Assembly: GCA_049322515.1 (NCBI GenBank)
Contig: JBMOQW010000025.1
Coordinates: 62,001 to 126,000, forward strand
Reading direction: 5' to 3'
From: Parasulfuritortus sp049322515
Lineage (GTDB): Bacteria; Pseudomonadota; Gammaproteobacteria; Burkholderiales; Thiobacillaceae
Length of the DNA stretch: 64,000 nucleotides
Shown here: piece after piece, positions 32,783 to 41,355 of the stretch
Position numbering within the stretch: position 1 is the first letter of the stretch
How the letters are laid out: every line of letters starts with the position of its first letter
Made by a program: the position numbers and the translations under genes
The notes under the pieces: model-generated
What the model saw: the letters and a program-made list of their open reading frames with translations, nothing else
What the model was told of the DNA's origin: nothing
The model's database searches: none

Positions 32783-34183
32783 TCACAATATTTCAGCAGC
32801 GCGGTCCGCCAGTCGGGACCGTTCACCCCGGGCCAGCATGACATGGCCACTGTGCGGCCAGCCCTTGAAGCGGTCGACGACGTAGGTCAGGCCGGAGCTG
32901 CCCTCGGTCAGGTAGGGGGTGTCGATCTGGGCGATGTTGCCCAGGCAGACCACCTTGGTGCCCGGGCCGGCGCGGGTGATCAGGGTTTTCATCTGCTTAG
33001 GCGTGAGGTTTTGCGCTTCGTCGATGACCAGGAACTTGTTCAGGAAGGTGCGACCGCGCATGAAGTTGAGCGACTTCACCTTGATCCGGGAGCGGATCAG
33101 GTCCTGGGTGGCGGCGCGCCCCCACTCCCCGGCCTCGTCGTCGGATTTGTTGAGCACGTCCAGGTTGTCCTCGAGCGCGCCCATCCAGGGCGTCATCTTC
33201 TCCTCCTCGGTCCCGGGCAGGAAGCCGATGTCCTCGCCCACCGGCACGGTCACCCGGGTAAAGATGATCTCGCTGTACAGCTTCTTCTCCAGGGTCTGGG
33301 CCAATCCAGCGGCCAGCGTGAGGAGGGTCTTGCCGGTGCCGGCCTGACCGAGCAGGGTGACAAAATCGATGTCCGGATTCATCAGCACGTTGAGGGCGAA
33401 ATTCTGCTCGCGGTTGCGCGCGATGATGCCCCAGACGCTGTTCTTCTGGTGGCTGTAGTCCTTGATGGTGACCAGGGACGCGGTCTTGCCCTGGACTTCG
33501 GTGACCAGGGCGTGGAAGGGCTTGGTCCCTTCCTGGTAGACGAATTCGTTGACCAGCAGACTGTTGCAGAGGGGACCGGTCAGGCGGTAATGCACCCGGC
33601 CGTCCTGTTGCCAGGACTCCATGCCCTTACCATGGCTGTCCCAGAAGTTGTCCGGCAACTCGCGCACGCCGCTATAGAGCAGGTCGGTGTCTTCCAGCAC
33701 CTTGTCGTTGAAGTAGTCCTCGGCCAGGAATCCCAGGGCACGCGCCTTGATGCGCATGTTGATGTCCTTGGACACCAGGATGACCGGCCGGTTGGGATAC
33801 TTGTGCTGGAGGTAGGACACCACGCCAAGCAATTGATTGTCGACTTTGCTGGCCGGCAGGACCGAGGCGATGTCGCTCTGGATGCTGTGGGTCTGCAGGT
33901 AGAGGCGGCCGGTAGCGGCTTTGTGGCTGTGTGCGGCGAGCGGGATGCCCTGCTCGATGTCGAGCTCCTGGGTGCTGACGATCTCCTCCAGGAAGCGGCT
34001 GGCCTGGCGCGCGTTGCGAGCGACCTCGGTCACCCCTTTCTTGTTGTGGTCCAGCTCCTCGAGCGTGGCCATGGGGACGTAGAGGTCATGTTCCTGGAAC
34101 CGGAACAGGCAGGTGGGATCGTGCAGGAATACGTTGGTGTCGAGGACGAACAGCTTGGTCTGGGATTTCGGTTTTCTGGCCAT
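32783..34183 (-). CDS. PhoH-family ATPase with N-terminal PIN domain
   Basis: The protein has 466 residues. Residues about 10-150 are a PIN nuclease-like domain (LFVLDTNVFLHDPTCLF, LVSKDINMRIKARALGF). The C-terminal half is a PhoH/RecD-like ATPase with GQAGTGKTLLTLAAGLAQ and VIDEAQNLTPKQMKTLITRA. PIN-PhoH proteins are thought to act as RNA helicase-nucleases. The gene follows the peroxiredoxin gene on the same strand by 24 bases. Confidence 0.94.
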   Translation of the reverse strand: MARKPKSQTKLFVLDTNVFLHDPTCLFRFQEHDLYVPMATLEELDHNKKGVTEVARNARQASRFLEEIVSTQELDIEQGIPLAAHSHKAATGRLYLQTHSIQSDIASVLPASKVDNQLLGVVSYLQHKYPNRPVILVSKDINMRIKARALGFLAEDYFNDKVLEDTDLLYSGVRELPDNFWDSHGKGMESWQQDGRVHYRLTGPLCNSLLVNEFVYQEGTKPFHALVTEVQGKTASLVTIKDYSHQKNSVWGIIARNREQNFALNVLMNPDIDFVTLLGQAGTGKTLLTLAAGLAQTLEKKLYSEIIFTRVTVPVGEDIGFLPGTEEEKMTPWMGALEDNLDVLNKSDDEAGEWGRAATQDLIRSRIKVKSLNFMRGRTFLNKFLVIDEAQNLTPKQMKTLITRAGPGTKVVCLGNIAQIDTPYLTEGSSGLTYVVDRFKGWPHSGHVMLARGERSRLADRAAEIL

Positions 34184-34207
34184 GAGGGAGAGGGGTCGGA
34201 TGGAAAA

Positions 34208-34663
34208 TCAGAGGGATTGCACGAAGGCGAGCACTTCCTGGACGTGGTCGGGCACCTTGACCCCGCGCCAGGCCCGGGCGATCCGGCCATCGCGGCCGAT
34301 CACGAAGGTACTGCGCTCGATGCCACGCACCTTTTTGCCGTACATGTTTTTCATTTTGATGACATCGAATGCGGCACAGGCCAATTCCTCGGGATCGCTC
34401 AGCAGCTCGAAGGGCAGATTCAGCTTGGCCTTGAAGCCCTCGTGCGATTTCAGGCTGTCGCGCGAAATCCCGAACACCGTCGCGCCGGCTTGCCTGAAAG
34501 CCGGATGGGCAGCCGCGAAATCGAGGCCTTCGGTGGTGCAGCCCGGCGTGTTGTCCTTGGGATAGAAATACAACACCAGAATCTGGCCCAGATAATCCGC
34601 CGGGCGGAAACGGAGCCCGCCAGTGCCCTGCACCTCGAAATCTGCCACCTCGTTGTTGTCCAT
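34208..34663 (-). CDS. bcp: Peroxiredoxin, Bcp/PrxQ type
   Basis: The protein has 151 residues starting MDNNEVADFEVQGTGGL. The peroxidatic cysteine is C42 in YPKDNTPGCTTEGLDF. The resolving cysteine often found five residues later is replaced by Leu47; the only other nearby Cys is C96 in EELACAAFDV. It reduces hydroperoxides. The start at 34663 is preferred over 34693. It diverges from the chemoreceptor gene. Confidence 0.93.
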   Translation of the reverse strand: MDNNEVADFEVQGTGGLRFRPADYLGQILVLYFYPKDNTPGCTTEGLDFAAAHPAFRQAGATVFGISRDSLKSHEGFKAKLNLPFELLSDPEELACAAFDVIKMKNMYGKKVRGIERSTFVIGRDGRIARAWRGVKVPDHVQEVLAFVQSL

Positions 34664-34758
34664 CGTCCACCTGTATGCCGTCGAATTCGTCACATTATGT
34701 GGTGCCCCCCTCCATGCGGCAACCTGATCCAGCTCAAGTCGTCGATAATTCTTCCGTT

Positions 34759-34786
34759 AACATCGCAGTAGATTTGCCTACAATCG
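34759..34786 (+). promoter_or_regulatory. Candidate sigma-70 promoter of the chemoreceptor gene
   Basis: TTAACA (34759-34764) and TACAAT (34781-34786) are 16 bases apart, about 20 bases before the ATG at 34807. No FliA-type element with correct spacing is seen. Confidence 0.5.
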
Positions 34787-34806
34787 GAATCAAACCTGCC
34801 GTACTG

Positions 34807-36426
34807 ATGGAGATCGCCTTGTTCACAAAAGCCACCCAATCGATCCAGGTCAAGGTCGCGCTCGCCGTCGCCCTGGCCTTCGTCGCGATCCTGGTTGTCT
34901 CCACCGTGCTCACGGTCACCAGCGAACGCCGGCTGGCTGCCGAAATCGCCACCGACAAGGCCATGGTGATGGGCAATTCGTTCTTCGACGGCGTCAATAC
35001 CATGATGCTCACCGGCAATCTGGACCAGAAAGCCTCCCTGCGGGAAAAACTGATGGCCGAACCCGGGGTGACCGACCTCCGGATCGTCCAGGTCGCGGGC
35101 AAGATCACCCCGACCCCGGCACCGGAGTCGTTGCCCAAGGATGACCTCGACACCCGGGCCCTGGCGGGTGAGAAAGTGGTCAAGCTGTACGAGGTTGACG
35201 GCGAACGGGTGGTCACCGTGCTGACCCCGATCAAGGCCGTCGCCAACTACCACGGCACCAACTGTCTTACTTGCCATGACCTGCCGGAGGGCACGGTGGT
35301 CGGCGCGGTCCGCACCACCTATTCCATGGCCGCCCTGGACAGCCAGTACAACCGCAACCTGATGATCAACACCGCCATCAACTTGGCCCTGTTCGTGGCC
35401 GGCCTGGGCTTGGTGTTCATGATCCTGCGCAAGCTGGTCATCAAGCCTTTGCTGGTTATGCGCGAAACCATGCATGCCATCGAACAGAACGCCGACCTGA
35501 CCCGCAAGATCGAACTCGCCGGCGAATGCGAGGTGGGCCTCCTGGCCAATTCCATCAACAGCATGCTGGACAAGTTCCGCCACAGTCTGGGCCGCGTGGC
35601 CGAGACCGCCGGGCGGGTGTCGCAGGCCGCCGACCACATCGCCAGTGTCTCCGAGGGCACCGCCAACGCCGCCGGCCAGCAACGCACCGAGACCGACCAG
35701 ACCGCGGAATTCATCGGGGATCTGCGCAACCTGGCCGGCGAAGTGGGCGACAACGCCACCCAGGCCGTCAACGTGTCAGCCGAGGCGGAACGCCAGGCCA
35801 CCCAGGGCACGGCCATGACCCGCGAAGCGATCGGCGGGATCCTCGAACTGGTCCAGGAAATCGAATCCACCGCCGGCATCATCGAGCAGCTCGACAAGCG
35901 CAGCCAGAACGTCAGCAACGTCCTTGACGTGATCCGCGAAATCGCCGAACAGACCAACCTGCTTGCCCTCAATGCCGCCATCGAGGCGGCCCGTGCCGGC
36001 GAGGCCGGTCGCGGCTTCGCGGTGGTCGCCGACGAAGTCCGCAAGTTGGCCACGCGCTCGCACGAATCGACCCGCAGCATCGAGGAAATCGTCAGCCAGC
36101 TGCAACACGAGGCCCGCCAGGCGGTCGGCACCATGGGCCACGCCCGCAACAGCGCCGAACACGACAGCAAGCAGCTCGAGCAGGCCCTGGCCAGCCTCGA
36201 CCAGATCGTCGCCCGGGTCTCCGAGATCCGTCAGATCAACGAGCGCATGGCCACTTCGGTCGAACAGCAGCGACGCCTGACCACCAGTTCCAGCGAGAAG
36301 GTGCTCAACATCAGCCGGATCGCCGACCACACCGCCAGCGAGGCCACCCAGACCCGCGGCGTGAGCGAGGAACTGGTCAACCTGGCGCACGAATTGAACG
36401 CCCTGGTCGGACGGTTCAAGCTTTGA
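34807..36426 (+). CDS. Methyl-accepting chemotaxis protein with periplasmic CxxCH haem motif
   Basis: The protein has 539 residues. It has an N-terminal membrane helix (ALAVALAFVAILVVSTVL) and a periplasmic region of about 150 residues. The latter contains C153-L-T-C156-H157, a c-type haem-binding motif, followed by LPEGTVVGAVRTTYSM. A second helix (INLALFVAGLGLVFMIL), a HAMP segment and a long cytoplasmic signalling domain follow, with the hairpin core IAEQTNLLALNAAIEAARAG. It should relay a haem-sensed redox or gas signal to CheA/CheW. No other chemotaxis gene is adjacent. Confidence 0.94.
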   Translation: MEIALFTKATQSIQVKVALAVALAFVAILVVSTVLTVTSERRLAAEIATDKAMVMGNSFFDGVNTMMLTGNLDQKASLREKLMAEPGVTDLRIVQVAGKITPTPAPESLPKDDLDTRALAGEKVVKLYEVDGERVVTVLTPIKAVANYHGTNCLTCHDLPEGTVVGAVRTTYSMAALDSQYNRNLMINTAINLALFVAGLGLVFMILRKLVIKPLLVMRETMHAIEQNADLTRKIELAGECEVGLLANSINSMLDKFRHSLGRVAETAGRVSQAADHIASVSEGTANAAGQQRTETDQTAEFIGDLRNLAGEVGDNATQAVNVSAEAERQATQGTAMTREAIGGILELVQEIESTAGIIEQLDKRSQNVSNVLDVIREIAEQTNLLALNAAIEAARAGEAGRGFAVVADEVRKLATRSHESTRSIEEIVSQLQHEARQAVGTMGHARNSAEHDSKQLEQALASLDQIVARVSEIRQINERMATSVEQQRRLTTSSSEKVLNISRIADHTASEATQTRGVSEELVNLAHELNALVGRFKL

Positions 36427-36452
36427 CGATGCGCTGACTGATTTACCGTGGT

Positions 36453-36475
36453 GGGTCCCGCGCTGGCGGGAACCC
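36453..36475 (+). repeat. Hairpin repeat between chemoreceptor and yajQ
   Basis: GGGTCCCGC-GCTG-GCGGGAACCC forms a 9-bp stem with one bulged A, 27 bases after the chemoreceptor stop. It may act as a terminator without a T-tract. GC-rich repeats continue to 36552 before the convergent end of yajQ. Confidence 0.45.
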
Positions 36476-36552
36476 TGCTGAGGCGGGAATGGCGCCTGTG
36501 TTCCAGGACCTCGGGGCCCGCCCCGCCGCTGCAGAGAGGCGGATCAGGCCGT

Positions 36553-37047
36553 TCAGTCGCGGAAATTCTGATATTGCAGCGGGAAATCCGTGATCGACTT
36601 GCGCACCAGGGCGATGGTCTCCTGAAGCACGTCGCGCTTGGCCCCGGACACCCTGACGGTGTCGCCCTGGATGGTGGCCTGGACCTTGAGCTTGCTGTCC
36701 TTGATCAGTTTGATGATCTTCTTGGCCAGTTCCTGCTCGATGCCCAGCTTGATCTGCAGTACCTGCTTGACCTTGTTGCCGGACACCTTCTGGATGTCGC
36801 CGTGCTCCAGGCGCTTGGTGCTGTCGTGTTCCTTTTTTTCCAGCTCGGGAAACAGGATCATCTTGACCTGGTCGAGCTGAAAATCGGAGTCGCCATACAT
36901 CGTGATGGCCTTGGCCTTTTCGTCCAGTTCCACTGCCGCGCTGGTGCCCTTGAAGTCATAACGGTTGCCGATCTGGCGAGACGCCACCTCGATGGCGTTC
37001 TTCAGCGCGACCATGTCGGATTCGGAGACGATGTCGAAGGACGGCAT
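36553..37047 (-). CDS. yajQ: YajQ-family nucleotide-binding protein
   Basis: The protein has 164 residues starting MPSFDIVSESDMVALKNAIE, followed by ASRQIGNRYDFKGT. It ends with RVSGAKRDVLQETIALVRKS and DFPLQYQNFRD. Family members bind nucleotides, and cyclic di-GMP binding has been reported for a Xanthomonas homologue. It lies 5 bases after ppnP. Confidence 0.96.
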   Translation of the reverse strand: MPSFDIVSESDMVALKNAIEVASRQIGNRYDFKGTSAAVELDEKAKAITMYGDSDFQLDQVKMILFPELEKKEHDSTKRLEHGDIQKVSGNKVKQVLQIKLGIEQELAKKIIKLIKDSKLKVQATIQGDTVRVSGAKRDVLQETIALVRKSITDFPLQYQNFRD

Positions 37048-37052
37048 GAGGC

Positions 37053-37361
37053 TTATCCGAAATGACAGACGTAATGGTACGGTTCGGTGACTTCGATCTC
37101 GAAGCTGGAATTGCCCGGCACGGCAAACGATTCGCCAGCCCGGCTGGACTGCCAGTCCTCGCCCTTGAGCTTGTAACGGCAGGCGCCGGCCACGCACTCC
37201 ATGATCTCGGGCACGCCGGTGTTGAAGGTGAGCGTGGCGGGCAGGATGACGCCGACGCTTTTCTTGGTGCCGTCGGGGAACTGCACGGTGTGGGAGACGC
37301 ACTTGCCGTCGAAGTAGACGTTGGCCTGCTTGACCACGCTGACGTTGTCGAACTGGGACAT
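37053..37361 (-). CDS. ppnP: Pyrimidine/purine nucleoside phosphorylase PpnP
   Basis: The protein has 102 residues, a single small cupin-like barrel (formerly DUF1255/YaiE). Typical segments are ANVYFDGKCVSHTVQFPDGT, GVILPATLTFNTGVPEIMEC and the C-terminal SFEIEVTEPYHYVCHF. It phosphorolyses nucleosides to base and ribose 1-phosphate. It follows argG by 12 bases. Confidence 0.93.
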   Translation of the reverse strand: MSQFDNVSVVKQANVYFDGKCVSHTVQFPDGTKKSVGVILPATLTFNTGVPEIMECVAGACRYKLKGEDWQSSRAGESFAVPGNSSFEIEVTEPYHYVCHFG

Positions 37362-37373
37362 GATCTCTCCTGA

Positions 37374-38609
<1,236 letters not shown>

Positions 38610-38635
38610 GATGTCACTGTCTCAAACAAACGAAT

Positions 38636-38863
38636 TCAATGGGCCGCGCCGTCCACCACAACCACCTGGCCAGGGAAATTGCCGACCCGCAGCGCGCGCA
38701 GGTCGGATTGCTGGCTGGCCCGCTCGATTTCGATGCCGACCAGGCGGCCATCTGCGCTCAAGTTCAGGATCAGGCCGGCATGGGCCTCCCAGGCTTGGGT
38801 CGGGTTCTCCGGCGAGAGCTCGATATAGAGCGAGTCGATGTCTTTCAGATAGGCGATGTTCAT
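38636..38863 (-). CDS. DUF2283-type small protein
   Basis: The protein has 75 residues: YLKDIDSLYIELSPENPTQ, LILNLSADGRLVGIEIERAS and a C-terminal VVVDGAAH. This matches the DUF2283 fold (a short beta-strand domain of unknown function). Its ATG at 38863 overlaps the argF stop as ATGA, and argG follows after 26 bases, so it appears to be a true member of the arginine transcript. No function is known. Confidence 0.8.
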   Translation of the reverse strand: MNIAYLKDIDSLYIELSPENPTQAWEAHAGLILNLSADGRLVGIEIERASQQSDLRALRVGNFPGQVVVVDGAAH

Positions 38864-39780
38864 GCGTCCACGCGACCGAGCAGCAAATATTCCATCAGGG
38901 CCTTCTGGGCATGCAGGCGGTTGGCGGCCTCTTCCCAGACCACCGATTGCGGGCCGTCGATCACCTCGGCGGACACTTCCTCGCCCCGGTGGGCCGGCAG
39001 GCAATGCATGAACAGGGCATCGGGCCGGGCCGCGCGCATCATCTCGGCATCCACCTGCCAGTCGGCGAAGGCTTTCTGCCGCTCGGCGTTCTCGGCCTCG
39101 AAGCCCATGCTGGTCCAGACATCGGTGGTGACGAGGTCAGCGTCGCGACAGGCTTCCATCGGATCGGCGAATGATTCGAAATGCGCGGTGCCGAACAATC
39201 CGGCACGTTCAGGCTCCACCTCGTAGCCGGGCGGGGTCGAGACATGGACGTTGAAGTCGAGAATCTCGGCGGCCTGGAGCCAGGTGTTGCACATGTTGTT
39301 GGAGTCGCCGATCCAGGCCACGGTCTTGCCCTGGATCGAGCCGCGCGTCTCGATGTAGGTGTAGATATCGGCCAGGATCTGGCAGGGGTGGTACTCGTTG
39401 GTCAGGCCGTTGATCACCGGCACCCGGGAATGGGCGGCGAAACGCTCGATGATGTCCTGCTCGAAGGTCCGGATCATGACCAGGTCGACCATGCGCGAGA
39501 TCACCTCGGCGGCATCCTCGACCGGCTCGCCGCGCCCGAGCTGGGTATCCCGGGTGTTCAGGTAGATCGCCGAACCGCCGAGCTGGTGCATGCCGGCCTC
39601 GAAACTCAACCGGGTGCGGGTCGAGTTCTTCTCGAAGATCATCGCCAGGGTGCGGTCGGCGAGCGGATGGTAGGGCTGATAGCCCTTGAAGCGTTCCTTG
39701 ATGAGCCGGGTACGTTCGAACAGATAGTCGTATTCGTCGCGGGTCAGGTCGCGGAACTGCAAGTAATGCTTGACAGCCAT
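38860..39780 (-). CDS. argF: Ornithine carbamoyltransferase
   Basis: The protein has 306 residues. The carbamoyl-phosphate-binding motif is FEKNSTRTRLSFEAG, with HPCQILADIYTYIE and the ornithine-binding MHCLPAHRGEEVSAEV. It makes citrulline from ornithine. It follows argD by seven bases and overlaps the DUF2283 gene. Confidence 0.97.
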   Translation of the reverse strand: MAVKHYLQFRDLTRDEYDYLFERTRLIKERFKGYQPYHPLADRTLAMIFEKNSTRTRLSFEAGMHQLGGSAIYLNTRDTQLGRGEPVEDAAEVISRMVDLVMIRTFEQDIIERFAAHSRVPVINGLTNEYHPCQILADIYTYIETRGSIQGKTVAWIGDSNNMCNTWLQAAEILDFNVHVSTPPGYEVEPERAGLFGTAHFESFADPMEACRDADLVTTDVWTSMGFEAENAERQKAFADWQVDAEMMRAARPDALFMHCLPAHRGEEVSAEVIDGPQSVVWEEAANRLHAQKALMEYLLLGRVDA

Positions 39781-39787
39781 GGCGACC

Positions 39788-40960
39788 TCAGTTCAGGAAG
39801 GCCCAGATCAGCGCGGCGAGCTTGTCGGTCAGCAAGGCGGCCTCGTCCTCGTTCATGACCAGGGGCGGAATCAGGCGCACCACGGTGTCCGAAGTGACGT
39901 TGATCAGCAGTTTTTCGGCCAGGGCCAGCTTGACCAGGTCACCGCACGGACGGTCGAGCTCGACCCCGATGATCAGGCCCTGGCCACGGATTTCCTTGAC
40001 GCCGGGCACGCTGCCCAATTCCTTGCGCAGGGTATCCATGATGAACTGGCCGACCCGTACCGCGTTGTCGGGCAAGTGATCGGCCGCCATCACGTCCAGG
40101 GTGGTGAGCGCCGCCGTGCAGGCAAAGGGATTGCCGCCGAAGGTCGAACCATGCTTGCCATAGGTGAACACCTCGGCCGCGGCACCGCGCGCCAGACAGG
40201 CCCCCACCGGCACCCCGGAGCCCAGGCCCTTGGCCAGGGTCATCACGTCGGGCAGGCTGTTTGAATGTTGGAAGGCGAACCACTTGCCAGTACGACCGAT
40301 GCCGGTCTGGACCTCGTCGAGCATCAGCAGCCACTCGTTGGCATCGCAGATGGCGCGCAGCTTGTCCAGATAAGCGGCTTCAGGAATCTGCACCCCACCC
40401 TCGCCCTGGTACGGCTCGACCAGCACGGCGACGATGTTGTTGTGGTGCTCGGCCAGCTTGGCCACCGCATCGGCATCGCCAAATGGCACCCGCACGAAAC
40501 CGCCGACCAGGGGCTCGAAACCGGCCTGGACCTTGCGGTTGCCGGTCGCCGACAAGGTCGCCAGGGTACGGCCATGGAAGCTCTTCTCCATGACCACGAT
40601 GGCCGGGTTGTCGATGCCCCGGTGGTGGCCGTGCAGACGGGCAAGCTTGATCGCCGCCTCGTTGGCCTCGGCGCCCGAGTTGCAGAAGAAAGCCTTGTCC
40701 AGCCCGGACAATGCACACAGGCGGTCGGCCAACTGTTCCTGCTTGGGAATGCGATAAAGGTTCGACGTGTGGATCAGGGTGGCCGCCTGCTCGCACAGGG
40801 CCTTGGCCAGCACGGGGTGGCCATGGCCCAGGCCGGACACGGCCACGCCAGCCACCGCGTCGAGATACTTGTCGCCATTTTCGTCGTAAAGCCACACGCC
40901 CTCGCCGCGCACGAAGGCGACAGGCTGGCGGGCATAGGTCTGCATGAGATGCTCGGACAT
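39788..40960 (-). CDS. argD: Acetylornithine aminotransferase
   Basis: The protein has 390 residues. It is a class-III aminotransferase with FFCNSGAEANEAAIKLAR, LDEVQTGIGRTGKWFAFQ and the PLP-binding lysine in DVMTLAKGLGSGVPVGA. It converts N-acetylglutamate semialdehyde to N-acetylornithine. The ATG at 40960 has GGTGA upstream and is preferred over the TTG at 40972. It is the first gene of the argD-argF-DUF2283-argG run. Confidence 0.96.
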   Translation of the reverse strand: MSEHLMQTYARQPVAFVRGEGVWLYDENGDKYLDAVAGVAVSGLGHGHPVLAKALCEQAATLIHTSNLYRIPKQEQLADRLCALSGLDKAFFCNSGAEANEAAIKLARLHGHHRGIDNPAIVVMEKSFHGRTLATLSATGNRKVQAGFEPLVGGFVRVPFGDADAVAKLAEHHNNIVAVLVEPYQGEGGVQIPEAAYLDKLRAICDANEWLLMLDEVQTGIGRTGKWFAFQHSNSLPDVMTLAKGLGSGVPVGACLARGAAAEVFTYGKHGSTFGGNPFACTAALTTLDVMAADHLPDNAVRVGQFIMDTLRKELGSVPGVKEIRGQGLIIGVELDRPCGDLVKLALAEKLLINVTSDTVVRLIPPLVMNEDEAALLTDKLAALIWAFLN

Positions 40961-41355
40961 AACGTTCACCAATAAACGAATTCGGCGGCCATCAGCCGCC
41001 GGGAACGGTCAACTATACCCCCATTCGATGTCGGAAAAAACCTTGCCCGCCCATCCACTTGCGCGAGGCTCGACGCCCTGTCGTCCACCTTATCCACAAA
41101 AACTGTGGATAACTCTGTGCACAAGGCATGCACAAACACGCTAAGGTGGCGTCCCATCAGGGATTCTATGGCCAAGGCCATTTCTTGAGCCGTTCATTAA
41201 ACATATATAATTCAATGACTTATAAAAACATCCCGTTGGATCAAGCAGATAGACAAGGGTAAGCAAAATGGACCCATGGCGATGTGGATGAAATCCCCTT
41301 GTCAAGTCCGCAAAAACCCAGTCGGGAAGCGCTTGAGCGCCACCTCGCAGCGCCG
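40961..41355. other. 395-base intergenic region with paired DnaA boxes, upstream of argD
   Basis: No credible gene is seen. TTATCCACA (41090-41098) and TGTGGATAA (41104-41112) are perfect DnaA boxes in inverted orientation, 5 bases apart. A weaker TGTGCACAA follows at 41116-41124. An AT-rich tract lies at 41190-41232. Closer to argD, a perfect 7-bp hairpin (CGGCGGC-CATCA-GCCGCCG, 40983-41001) falls in the leader. On the minus strand TATAGT at 41017-41012 is a possible -10 for argD. Confidence 0.7.

Noticed and set aside
40966..41181. A 71-codon frame upstream of argD on the minus strand
   Set aside because: It crosses the DnaA boxes, leader hairpin and promoter region, and shows no ribosome-binding site or recognisable domain.
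41041..41232. Chromosomal replication origin
   Set aside because: DnaA boxes and an AT-rich tract are present, but dnaA, dnaN, gyrB, rpmH or parAB are not nearby and only two perfect boxes are seen.
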